Shown: one piece after another, positions 1 through 10,867 of the stretch
Numbering within the stretch: position 1 is the first letter of the stretch
How the letters are laid out: each line of letters opens with the position of its first letter
Assembly: GCA_029204045.2 (NCBI GenBank)
Contig: CM055066.1
Location: forward strand, 48,979,863-49,043,862
From: Tillandsia leiboldiana
Taxonomy: Eukaryota; Streptophyta; Magnoliopsida; Poales; Bromeliaceae
Reading direction: 5' to 3'
Length of the DNA stretch: 64,000 bases
Made by a program: the position numbers and the translations under genes
The notes under the pieces: model-generated
Seen by the model: the letters and a program-made list of their open reading frames with translations, nothing else
The model's database searches: none
What the model was told of the DNA's origin: nothing

Positions 1-44
1 CTCCCCCACTAAAAGAAAGTTTCGTCCTCGAAACTAAGGCAACT

Positions 45-1664
45 CCCAAGGAGTCTCAGAAACCAGGGGTCAATATTCAACACCGCCGTCTCCAGCTCCC
101 AAGTCACCTATCACTCCCCGTGATTACTCCTCAGCAACAACCACAGCAACAACCAGTACGGCATAGCCCGATTGCGCAATTCCCTCACCTCACGAGTCGG
201 AATTCGCAACGGGCGTCCCTCGTACTCCAAACTCTCACAGACCCCAAAAGGAACGAGTCATTCACGGGCGAGGGGTCCAAAACATAACACTCTTGAGCTG
301 AGACGCAGAAAAACCTCCAAACTCCAACAAAAGACTGGGGGAAAGGAACGAACAGCCTGAGTAACACGCTCTAAATTCACTCCCAAGAGCCAGCTCAACC
401 AAAGCGACCCGAATCACATCCACACAAACACCTGCACAGAAAAGGGGCCCAAACAAGCAGGGGTTCACACTCGGTCGCCCTCAAAACTCAACCACCTAAG
501 TGGATTGCTCAGCCGCAGCCTCTCATCAAAAGGGATCCTCTGGGACACAAACTCAAACTCTGTACACCAGAATGGCCCCACACAGCGCCAGCTAAGGAAC
601 CGCCAAACTCGACTCCCAAAAGCTCTTCCGCTCCAGGTATCCGCCACCACAGTAGCTCAGTCAAGGTGATATTGGATGCTCAACAAAATTCCAATGGTAG
701 CTCTTCAGCCCCCAAGGGAGGTATCACAAAAACTCGCAAATCCAACTCCCACCACTGACTAGGTTAGAATCGGCGCTGGTACCAATCTCATCACCCGGTC
801 ATCAAGCTCTGCTGGCACTATCCGGTCCAAAAACTCCTCACCCCAACAATGACCGTCGATCTCGGCCAGTCTTAAATAGCATCCACTTTGGCCGAATTTC
901 CACCGCCGCCCCTACGGCTAGAATAAGTAATCCAGGAAGATATGCTCTCGAAGCTAAAACTTGTACCACAATGACTTGGCATAAAGCTTCTTCCCCACAG
1001 ACCTTGTCACATCGTCTACTAATGCTCCACAACTCTAAATCGCACGGGGAGGGGGTAAAAACCAAAATATCCCAGGAGAACGCTGCTATCAAACCGTTCA
1101 AGCCCAACTGAAACACAGAATTCCTCACTCTTAGAGGCAACAGGACCTTAGTCATTCCATTGGCCTCACTGTACTCATATTGCCCCTACCGTGTCCTGAA
1201 CACCATCTAGACAATGCCCTCAGCTGAAATTCCAAATTGGCGCAGGCATCATACAATAACTGCCGGAATATAGCTCCTTCAAAAGGTTCTAAATAATACC
1301 TGGACCTGCCTGGACTCCAATCCCAAAGGGCTCTCACCGTCGTGTATCAACGACGTGGCACTAGGTCAAACAGACCCTCGATCCAACAGATCCCCGCACC
1401 GGTGCGATCAACTCTCCCAGCTCTTACAGATAATCCAAGTGGTGCTATTGAGGTTGGCGCGGTTTCCAGAACCACGTCAACCGCAATCTCAATCTCCCTA
1501 ACAGGCGGCATAATCATCAACTCGAGTGGACTCACACCCGGGGTTTCGCAGTAATAGAAATATCCTTTGGTCCCGGCGCCACCATAAGCTCCTCTCACAC
1601 AGTCGCTAAACCCTGTGTGCTCGAACAATCTCCCCATAACAAGCCTCCCTTGTCTGCCTCGCAA
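45..1664 (-). pseudogene. gypsy pol remnants (RT to C-terminus)
   Basis: Three minus-strand pieces carry gypsy pol signatures. The frame at 1347-1664 contains PPVREIEIAVDVVLETAP, matching the conserved entry to reverse transcriptase (PPxREIEFxIDLxPGTAP in the family). The frame at 838-1155 contains SWDILVFTPSP, the position of the catalytic F/Y-x-DD-ILVYS motif, in which one aspartate is lost. At 153-227 the frame reads EYEGRPLRIP then ELRNRAMPYW, the standard end of plant gypsy polyproteins (LRNRxIPYVKVLW). These pieces lie in different frames with stops between them. The gene is dead; RNase H and integrase cannot be delimited. Confidence 0.7.
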
Positions 1665-3421
1665 AAGTCACAATCAGCACCCTCTCTGCACTTAACCATC
1701 CAGTGGTGCCGTGCCAACCAATCCCAAGCACTGGGTCAAAACATCGAACTGCCACCCATATCAAAAGGTTTGCCGGTATAACTCATGGTCTCAACGACAC
1801 TGAACATAATCCACAAGCCTCCTTCACATGCACAACACCGATGGTATCCTGTACCTCTAGTGCACGTGGTAACAACTCTGCCTCTAGTCCATGCCGGAAT
1901 GCAAAGTGCACTAACTCCGACTACTGTGATGAAATCACACCTGCAACAACCCGATCCACTGCCGTGGCGCCCTCCAACCAGGCGGCACAAACTCATCCAC
2001 ACGATGCAAGCGGTTGTCGCTTAGTCCACCAGAGAATATCCAATCAATCACAAGGGAGCACGACCTCTGTCTCTGCTCACGCTGAGGCAACAGATACGAT
2101 CCTCCGCAGATAGCAAAACCACGCTACCGTTGCACTACTCTGATATAGACACTGATACTGCCATCGGGGTCCACCCGATCCCCAACATCTCAGAAATCCA
2201 TCATTGCAACCGTCATCAGACAAAACACCATTAATCCATGCAATTCCCTATACACTTATCCTTACTAAGCTCACCCCTCAATCCCATATAATACATTCAA
2301 AATATGCAAGTTATAAATCACAAAGGGTAGAATTCCCTTGGGTAAGCTTTACATTAACCATCCACAAGGATATCCACCACCCAGGAAAGCAAAACGAAAA
2401 TGCCTCTGCCTGCCGATCTGTCCTCCATCACCTAGCGCCAAGCGCCTCCCTCCAGAACTCGCCTCTAGCGGCAGATCCCCATCCAAGGAACTGCAGTGTC
2501 CAGCTCCAAACACAATGCCTACTCCGACGAGGCATCCACGGTCCAAAACCCGAACATGAGGGACCGAAAAGAAACTAAAGAGTATCCTGGCGCAATCCAT
2601 TCCCAATCTCACTTATCCTATGTGCCTCGTCCCTCGAAACCTGGAGCGCCAGTTCAACAACTGCATAAACTCTCTAGCACAGGGAGGCTCTCAATTGATC
2701 ACTCCATCACCCCCAACCACGACTCTGCCTCCAAAGGCTCCAAGCTTAATCTTACGAGTCGGGGTGGTTCATCCGCCCAATCTGGCTCACTTAATCAAAC
2801 ATGCCCCACAGCTCCTCTGCTGTCAACCATCCACCTTACCTCAGTGCCTTGGCACTAAACATTGGCACGGAGGGGCCACTCGCTCTATTGGCACTACAGA
2901 AATCCCTGCCGCTGAGGATACTACATCCTGGTGGTCTCAGAAGAAAAGTACTGTCGGGCTGCCCACTGCTCTGACAACTGCGTCACCAAACTAGCTGCTC
3001 ACTCCGCCGCTGATATGCCTCTGACAATCCTGTCATCTGGGTCCGGAGTTCTCTGACCTCAATCCGGGTATCCGGCCCAAAACCAACCGCTCAAGCTCAA
3101 CTGCCATGACAGGATGCACAAGGGTCCCAAACCCAGCGTCGGGGAGACACCGCTCGCCACGACGAAACCACAAATCAGCACACAACAACGCTCGACCCAA
3201 TCCAGCGAAAGTCTAGAGCATGTCACCCATTCCATAGCGTTATGTTGTCTGCAGCCAACATAACTACTTAGGAGAATAAACATGCCAATCACTCATCCCG
3301 TCCCTCGGGAGAGGTGTAAAACTCAATCAGGACTCTCGCTACAAATCACGACTCTCACGAAGTCATCCTAGGGTCCAACCACAAGCCTAGGGTTTCTAAG
3401 TCCACCATGACCTACAACCTA

Positions 3422-3434
3422 GGCTCTGATACCA
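3422..3434 (-). other. Primer-binding site (initiator-Met tRNA type)
   Basis: The minus strand reads TGGTATCAGAGCC, the canonical plant retrotransposon site complementary to the 3' end of initiator methionine tRNA. It lies 7 bases inside the LTR boundary at 3442. It fixes the minus-strand orientation of the element and identifies 3442-7503 as its 5' LTR. Confidence 0.9.
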
Positions 3435-6400
3435 CCTAATCTGTCACGCCCCGGGGTCGAAACCTGCGACCCGGGCTCGCCAACAGATCCGCCACCTATG
3501 CCCAACCCGCATAGGCGAAGCGTCCTACCTGCAAAAAGAGCTACAGCTAACAGATATCAGAGCTAAAAGATAAAACTGCTAAAGAAATGAAATCAACCAC
3601 TGTACAACTGAAGATAAAACAACAAGGTCCATCTCCCAAAAATGATAATCATACAATAACCTCGAGTACAAAACTCATAGCTCAACAGGGAGATATCTCA
3701 AATACAACATCAGTGTACCAGCTCTCAATACATCATATCCTCACTACAACAGTCTCTCAAAGAGGAAATAAATACTAATCTACCGACTATGCTGAAGATC
3801 TCCTCAAAAAGGGGGGGGTACCGCTACTCTCCAATGGGTCAGGATCTAGCTCGCTACTCCCTCACCGCGAACAGCAACCGCAGAAACGGCAACACCCGCC
3901 AAGACTCTGCAAAACAAGGGAGAGAAAGGACAAAAAGGGGGAAAAACCCCCGACGGGCGTGAGAACTACGCAAAAAGGGAGTTCTTAGTGGGTATCGCCA
4001 CTAGGCCCGACGATCTGCCCACCAAGACCACTAGAGGCAAAAGATAACTAATGCAGTAAGACTTAAAGAAGAAGCAGAAGACACTCTACAGCTACCATGC
4101 CTCTATCTGAATGCTCAAATAGGGAAACTCTGATAAATATATGCAACACTCGCACACGAGGTGCTCAATCGACCCAATCGAGCTGACTGCCACATCGGGT
4201 CCAGTCAAACCTGCGCCCACCTACAACCACCTCCCGCTGACGGGCAGGAATTACGTAGGGCGTCCAAACGGACTAACTCGCTATTGAGTAGTGGCTCATG
4301 CAGGCTATGGTCATAATCCATGCTCTCTCTCTCAGAACGGATAGACTCAAGATGCTCAACCTCTCACACAATGGTCAAAGAACCCACAACGACCACGGGA
4401 CCATCGTCAAACCCCGAACGGTTCCCAACAATACTAGCACTGGTCTAAACACAGCTACTAGACTCCACTCGGTCCCCCAGGCACGAGTGTAACAAAAAGT
4501 ATCTGCCTAAATAAACCCAATCGATAGACCAGTAATCACTGGTACTGCCTGCTCTGCTGTCGAACTCAAGAACCCCGCATGGTGCCCGGCGCTCACACCG
4601 TGGAAAGCCTACTCCGGAGTGGCACTCGAGTGGAGCGACCCACACGAGTAAAGTATCACTGTATCAAGCATCACTGTATCAAGTATCACGGTATCGAGTA
4701 TCTCTGTAACCACTGTCTCATAATAGCAGGACTGGATCAAGACTATGATCAAAGTGGGAAACTCCGTCCACTAACAAAACCCCGATCTGATGCAATAGTA
4801 CTCAAAAGTGGGAAACACCATCCACTAGAACAAATCTGATACCCAATCTGATGCAATAGTCAACATCCGGTCAACCGCCCAAAGTCCGCGGTCACCGCAA
4901 TAACCCACAACCCACAATTGGGTAAAATAATCAAGATCCGGTCAACCGCCTACTGTCCGCGGTTGCCGCAATAACCCACAATCCAACATCAAGCACACCC
5001 TGTCTCTGACCCTAAGGTCCCAGCTACACTATCCCAAACCTCTGCTCGAACCCGAGCAACATGACTCAAAAGTCTAAATAAAAAGGAGAAAGAAAGCAAT
5101 CATGGTTTCTCCTAAGTCAAATCCCAAAAGATAGTGTATCAGTAAAAGATGGCCTAACTATATGTCCATACACATATGTCCATACAAGCATGCATTTGTC
5201 CTCAAGAAGGATAAAGAAAATAAACCTCATGCCAGAATTAGCAATGGCCATACCTGTCCATGATTTTCGATCCATAATCACTCCTTGGAGTAGAACCTGC
5301 ACATAACTACATAATCCTATCCCATTGTATAAACCAGCCTCATAAAAGGGTTATATGCTAACATGGCATGATAATTAATCATATAGGGTAACCTTGCCTT
5401 AGGTAAGCTTCCACTAATCATCAACCTAAATGTCTGATTAATACCATCGTCATAATATGAATAATTAACTTGCAATTCCCATAAATCAACATTGTTAAGC
5501 TTACCAATCAATCCCAGGTATTGTACCCTACACCTGCATGCAATTCTAACATATAGAGTTAGAGAACCGTCCACCGGTTCTCGGAACAAAGTACCCACCT
5601 GAAAAGCTGACTGTCTAAAGCCCAACAGCTGAAAACACCAGATAACTCTAATCCCTTGCTCCAATAAGTTCAGCCCACCCGTAACTCTCCTGGCACAATA
5701 CAAAGTCCACAATTATACATACATTCCAAAATCTGCTCTCACACACACATACAACAACAGTCCCAGAAATGCTTAATTTTCACCTGCAGCAAGAGCCCAG
5801 AAAATTCCCAGAAAAATATCACCGCGATCCTCGCGTCGATAGCTTCGCAACGGTAGCTTGCACGCCCAAATCTGAGTTCGGTAAGCCAAGATATAAATTC
5901 GACAAGGTGGTATACTCAAAAGATTTCAGCACAAAAGACTGTAGCACTGTACACAGAGAAACAGTGATTCTCACCTCTGATGAAATCTCAGAAAAATCCA
6001 AGAAAAATACGAGCGCGTTCCTTGCGATCTGTATTTGAAAAAGTTGTATAAGCTCGTTTCCGGCTGACGCTTGTGCGCAAAGATATGGCCAAAACACCTC
6101 GATGCTGCCACACAATTCCACACAGAAAAAGAGTCACAGTGTCACCTCGGGATCCGTGCCAAAAACTCGAAACGGAAAAGCGCGATCAATACAAAAGATG
6201 AAGCCCTACCTCATAGGAGTCTGTCGGCGCAAGAATCACAGAAAAAGGATCTCGGGGTAGCCCAGGGGAGCCAAAACACTGCTGTTGCGACGAAGGGGAA
6301 CACAGGAAATGCAACATCGCGCCGCGCCGTAAAATCTAGAACCTCGGGATGCGTGCTCCTAAAATCGTAGAACTTGGCAGGAAGATCAAGAATTAAGAGA

Positions 6401-6480
6401 TGAACAAGTCTTCTTCAAGGTGCTCGGGCAGAAGATGCGCGGGTTGAGAGAAAAGAGCCAAAGAAGAAGGCTCGGGTGCT

Positions 6481-6487
6481 ATTTATA
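6481..6487 (-). promoter_or_regulatory. TATA box of the LTR promoter
   Basis: The minus strand reads CCTATAAATAGC. Equivalent motifs occur at the corresponding place in two sister LTRs: GCCTATAAAATGGC around 52140 and CCTATTTAAG near 44390. That conservation supports a real U3 core promoter reading leftward into gag-pol. Confidence 0.6.
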
Positions 6488-6664
6488 GGCAGCAGAAAAC
6501 AATTGGAAAAATTCCCCCTGTGTCCGATTTTTCGGGCGCCCGAAATCTTTCGGGCGCACACAGTGCGGCCCGGCCCAGAACTTTCGGGCGCGCACAGTGC
6601 GGCCCAGTCCAAAATGCTCCGTCGGACGGGATCCCGGCTTCGTCCGACCCGCCCCAGCGCCCGC

Positions 6665-6989
6665 CACGTGTCCCCCGAACACGCTGCAGCTGTGCAAGCC
6701 ACCGCTGAGAGCGCCACGTGTCCCTGCCCGCGTCAACGCGGTAGGTGGCGCCCGCGAATCAGCGGGCGCCACGTGGCACTGCCCACGTCGCCCGTGCCTG
6801 CCCCGCGTACGGCCACCTGCCCGCGGTACGGCCACCTGCCCCGGTCAACTGCCCCGTGCGTTGCGTGGACCGCGCGCCCAACACCGAACCAATAACCATC
6901 TGCCACGTGTCCACCCGGTTCACCGTGCACCCGGGCCCAAGTTCCGTGGACCGCGCCTGCTGCACCGGCCAACAGGAAAGCGCCACGTG
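6665..6989. promoter_or_regulatory. Cluster of five G-box motifs in LTR U3
   Basis: CACGTG occurs at 6665-6670, 6715-6720, 6770-6775, 6904-6909 and 6984-6989, mostly as GCCACGTGTC or GCCACGTGGC. All lie upstream of the LTR TATA box in its sense. The G-box core is bound by plant bZIP and bHLH factors in ABA and light responses. Sister LTRs keep one or two copies (about 44637, 51873 and 52019). Regulatory activity is inference. Confidence 0.5.
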
Positions 6990-7503
6990 GCCCGCTCCCG
7001 GCGCACGCCCTCCGCGGTGGACCGCGCACCTGCCCGCGCCCTCAGCTCCTGCCCGCGGCCGCTAGCCGCCTGCCCGAGCGCCTTCCGCCGCCTTCCGCCG
7101 CCGCCGCCGGCGATCGCCGGAAACACTGTTCCGGCGATGAACAGTAAAATTACTGTAGCAAGCTCCGAAAAATACAAGTAGATAGCCCATCTTGACCGTT
7201 TTCGCGCGCTGATTCCAAATCCGGCGTCCAATTTGCCAAATTCCAATCCTATAATTTGCCGGAGGCTCCCGGAAAGGTATTTTTAATTCGAATTCCGTGC
7301 CGAGCCTAAATTTGATATCCACTCCACGCGTAAACTCTTCTAAACATTCGATGGGGTCCCCCGATTACCTACGAGATCCATTTTAAGCCTCGAGTCCATC
7401 TCTTGTGTCCAAATTGGCGCGCGAACACCGCCGACATGCCACGTAGGCTTCCAGAAGCTGCTGGTCACACTGTAGAAGCCCTGCAAAGATCCGGGTCACC
7501 ACA

Positions 7504-9518
7504 CTCGGTTTGGCCAAGCTCCAGTGCAACTCCAGCTCTGACTGCAACAAGGGTGAGCATCGGTTAGATATGGGTCTCAGTCGCAGGTTGGTCCATGCTG
7601 GGTCAGGCGGCGGCGGCCGAAGGCGGCGGCGGCCGGGAACAAAGCCCGAGTTGGATAATTCGGGTGCAACATTAGAGCTCAGTTACAGGGGTCCCTCGGC
7701 CCAAAACAAAATTGCTGGGAAACTCAGAAAAGGTATTTAGATCCTACCTGGGTAGATGGCCGGAGCCCGAGGCGTTGGGGGTGGCCGGAGGTGGAGCTCG
7801 GCTGGCAACAAGGGTGCAACTACAGCAATTAATATTCCTACGTCAAAGACTGCATGCAACCCTATGAAACACTTCAAAATGATCAAATGAGCTTACCTGG
7901 GTCACAACGCGACGGCTGGGTGCGGCGGCGATCGCCGGCGGCCAACCCAACCGAGCTCGGGTAACTTGAAGGTTCTCTAATGGTGGATTCCGGCCGGCGA
8001 CACCCGAGTCCTTACAACTTGGACCAAAGTGCTCCACTTGGTGTCAGGAAGCTTCCTGTGGTGATGGCCGGTGACGCGGGTGAGCGGCGGCGCCAGACTG
8101 CGAGGCTCGGCCAAGGAAGCAAAAAGCCCAAACCTAGGGCTTCTTCGTGCGGCCCGGATTCTGCACCGATTTCCACCAAATCTTGGAGCTAGGTTGCAGT
8201 CGATGAGGAGAAGAGGATCAGCGGTCTATATCGGGGTTTCAACGGCCGGATGAAGACGGCGTCCAAGATCGGCCAAATATGGCTTTTCCGGCAAAAGGTG
8301 GCTCCCGCCGGCAAGGCGGGACACGGCGGTGACTCGGGCTGCACCAGATGGGTCCCCTCGGTGTTAGGAACACAATGCATGGATCCATGGGCCAATTTAA
8401 AACGAACGCTTCCATAAACTCACCTCGCCGGGAAAATAAAGGAGGAATGAGGTGGCCCGCGGCGGCGCACGGCGGCGGCTGTCGTCGGCTTCACTTCAGC
8501 TCGGCGTCTACCACGCAGAGGCACTCCCAGATGGTGTTTAGAACCACCCAAGGCCTCTGGGAGAAATCCTTCTCCTTCCAACCGAGATGAAGGTGGATTC
8601 TTGGTTCTCCCCCTTCTCCGGTGACGAGGCGGCGGCGGCCGGTGCGCTACCACCGAGGAGTGCGGCAGAGGGAGTGGATGCAGTTGGAGCTGGCGGCTGG
8701 GGCAGAGGCTGCGGGGTTGGGGTCTAAGAGAACCCTAACCCGATATACATTTAAATAATGCATGTTGCAACAAAATGCATTTTAACCCCTTAAAGCCTAC
8801 TATTTTGAGTCCAGTCCCTGACAGCAGACTTGTTTCGCACTTAGGTCCCTCTCCAAAGAGCAGCACACAAAACGGAGCATAAATATAGCGTTATTGCACA
8901 AAATACCGCATTTTCCATCGTATTTCACACTTTTCGAGGCATTCGAGTCGCCAAACGAAAAAATAGACTTCACCACGACGTCCGGCTCGACGAAACCTAT
9001 CAGGTAACGATTTTTGTTCGTCGACTAAAAAATCCTGATAAATCGCAGATCCACAAAATACTACGATATCTACAGTTCAGCACGCTTTTCGAGGCTCTAG
9101 GGTCGTCAAACATAGATTTCGTCTGCGCCATTGCGCTCGGATCGACAACGCCACTTAAATTGACTGCCTGGATCGTCAGATTCGGACTCCAGACAGTCGA
9201 TCGGCGACGTTGGCCAACGCGGGAAACAAAAATCAAGGTGTTACTATTCAAAACACTATTCACTTAAGTCGCGGGCCCCACTAGTTTTCTTGCTGATTTT
9301 CGGACGATCCGACCGTCGGATCAGCAAACGGTATATACCATTTCCACTCGATTCGATGAGACGGTCGCACTGACGACCTCAGATTTCCGAGATCAGACTC
9401 GGATAGAAAAGGCGGAATTTGTGCATCGGAAACTGTGCAATTCGCACACCGATATAATCACTAAGGTTTAAATCTGCTTCCTCGCCCGCAAACACACTTG
9501 AATTTCTCGAGTGCTACA
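7504..9518 (-). mobile_element. LTR-like sequence of a second gypsy family, interrupted
   Basis: This GC-rich then AT-rich stretch has no gene. Its right end reads ...TTCTCGAGTGCTACA, so the minus strand starts TGTAGCACTCGAGAA; a nearly identical terminus (TTCTCGAGTATTACA) closes a fragment at 38731. I infer an LTR of another family into which the 3442-7503 LTR element inserted at 7503/7504; the rest lies beyond the left edge. The bodies around 8930-9180 and 61370-61460 share motifs such as CTTTTCGA and CGGCTCGACGA, suggesting relatives. A left boundary and target duplication are not visible. Confidence 0.45.
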
Positions 9519-9570
9519 ATATACTACACAAAACATATCTTCTATACATCTATACATTAACTATTTCTCA

Positions 9571-9771
9571 GTTTTGTTAGGGCGACGTGTCGTTCTCCCG
9601 TTGATTTTGCTGATGTGGCGTCGTTTTATGCTTCGGGTCCTCCTATGCAGCCTCCGAACCTGTTATTCCTAAGTTCTGTTAGGGTAACGTGTCATCCTGC
9701 CGTTGATTTTGTTGATGTGGCGTCGTTTTATGCTTCGGGTGCTCCTAAGCTGCCTCCGAACCTGCTGTGCA
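9571..9771. repeat. Two-copy tandem repeat, unit about 102 bp
   Basis: Copies start at 9571 (GTTTTGTTAGGGCGACGTG) and 9673 (GTTCTGTTAGGGTAACGTG). Both contain the block GTGGCGTCGTTTTATGCTTC. There are scattered mismatches and no coding potential. Confidence 0.8.
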
Positions 9772-9837
9772 TTTGAGGTGTCGCCCTGTGCCTCCCCCCC
9801 TCTTCATAGGGAAGCAACAAGCATAATTATTGTGATG

Positions 9838-10105
9838 TGATCTCAAATCCGATTCTCATCATAGTTCCATTAGATTTCATATTAAGAGCTTGAAGTCTAT
9901 AAAGCTCCATGAGATCTCAAATCCGATTCTCATCATAGCTTTATGAGATTTCATATTGAGAGCTTGAAGTCTATAAAGCTCCATGAGATCTCAAATCCGA
10001 TTCTCATCATAGATTCTCATCATAGCTCCATGAGATTTCATATTGAGAGCTTGAAGTCTATAAAGCTCCATGAGATCTTATATTGAGAGCTTGAAGTCTA
10101 TAAAA
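9838..10105. repeat. Tandem repeat, unit about 73 bp, 3-4 copies
   Basis: The unit contains ATCTCAAATCCGATTCTCATC and GAGAGCTTGAAGTCTATAAA. Three nearly complete units begin near 9838, 9910 and 9984, followed by a partial copy with an internal duplication of ATTCTCATCATAG near 10010 and a truncated last unit. Confidence 0.8.
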
Positions 10106-10109
10106 AGGA

Positions 10110-10735
10110 TAATTTTTTCCACAAGAGGAGGGGGTGGATTCCCTGGTTAAAAAAAAAAAAGAAAAAAAAGGAGAGAGACACACAAAAAAAAAAAAAAAAA
10201 AAAAGAGCCCATTCACTCTTAGCATAAGAAGAAGAGAAGGAGAAGTAGCCACAAGCCGTCGCCGCGCCGCCCCGTCGCCATCGCTGCCGCGTCGCTCCGC
10301 CCCGTCGCCGTCGCCGTGTCGCCCAGTTGTCGTCATAGAGTCGTGCCGCGCCGCCGAAGCTGCCCCGTCCACCGCTCGCATCGCCGTCATCTCCATCGTT
10401 GTTTGCTTCCTTCGTCTCCCAAGCCGCCAAAGCCGTCGCTGTCGCCGAGTCATCTCCATCGTTGTTTGCTTCCTTCGTCTCCCAAGCCGCCCAAGCCGTC
10501 GCTGTCGCCGAAGCCGCCGAAGTCGATGTAGCCGATCTCCGTCTGTGCCATCATCCCACCCGGATCTCCATCTATTCGCGTACTGCCATATCAAGGATCC
10601 GTTTGGGCTTGCTTCGTGAGCAAGTAACCAGGATGCTATGCTTAAATTAATTTGTACCCTATAGTATCCATTTACTAATAGAATTATTATCAATATTATT
10701 TTAAATAAAAAAAAAATAAAAAAAAATCCAATTAT
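10110..10735 (+). other. GC-rich segment ending in poly(A), possible retroposed transcript
   Basis: A-rich tracts (10148-10203) lead into a CCG/GTC-rich block (10255-10530) and then a less biased stretch that ends in a long A-rich tail near 10706-10727. Within it is a 62-bp tandem duplication beginning TCATCTCCATCGTTGTTTGC (about 10388-10449 and 10450-10511). The sense-oriented A tail after a transcript-like sequence suggests a retroposed RNA or a UTR fragment, but no target duplication or recognisable protein was found. The long frames on both strands here reflect low complexity, not a gene. Confidence 0.3.
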
Positions 10736-10744
10736 ATATATATA

Positions 10745-10858
10745 GGTGGGGGTGTTTTTTAGGGGTCACATGAAGTGACCCCTCATCACACCCCCACCAT
10801 AGATGGGTGGGGGTGTGAGATGTACACCCCCTTTGGGGGTGTACATGTAGTATTTCCC
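10745..10858. mobile_element. Truncated or short relative of the 172-bp MITE family
   Basis: It shares the core GGGGTCACATGAAGTGACCCC and the end block TGTACACCCCC...GGGGGTGTACATG with the complete elements at 59346-59517 and 61695-61866. The left arm is missing. It lies in TATA-rich sequence, as the copy at 61695 does. Confidence 0.6.
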
Positions 10859-10867
10859 TATATATAT

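Larger units (their letters stand above)
1..3441 (-). mobile_element. Internal region of a decayed Ty3/gypsy retrotransposon
   Basis: Read on the minus strand, this runs from a primer-binding site at 3422-3434 down to a purine-rich stretch at about 1-10 that looks like a polypurine tract, so the 3' LTR should begin just left of the window. No long reading frame survives. Pieces of pol can still be recognised in order: the start of reverse transcriptase (1347-1664), the region around its catalytic aspartates (838-1155) and the very C-terminus of the polyprotein (153-227). About 3.4 kb from binding site to pol end is short for a gypsy gag-pol (usually 4.5-5 kb), so internal deletions are inferred. 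No gag zinc knuckle was recognised between 1700 and 3400; that stretch holds only unrecognisable decayed sequence. Confidence 0.75.
3442..7503 (-). mobile_element. 5' LTR (4062 bp) of the gypsy element
   Basis: On the minus strand it starts TGTGGTGACCCGG and ends GGGGCGTGACA, directly before the primer-binding site. The same ends recur at 34800-38196, 41728-45102 and 51541-54636, so this is a multi-copy LTR family; this copy is the longest. It carries a TATA box (6481-6487) and a GC-rich upstream block with repeated CACGTG motifs. The possible target duplication 7504-7508 (CTCGG) cannot be confirmed because the other end is outside the window. Small open frames inside it are chance frames in GC-rich sequence. 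Confidence 0.85.

Noticed and set aside
6476..7246. Several long overlapping frames on both strands
   Set aside because: GC-rich LTR U3 sequence with few stop codons in any frame; no domain, and sister LTRs do not conserve the frames.
10058..10693. 211-codon minus frame and 161-codon plus frame
   Set aside because: Both run through (A)n and CCG/GTC low-complexity sequence on overlapping strands, with composition-driven repeats of Arg or Ser and no recognisable domain.
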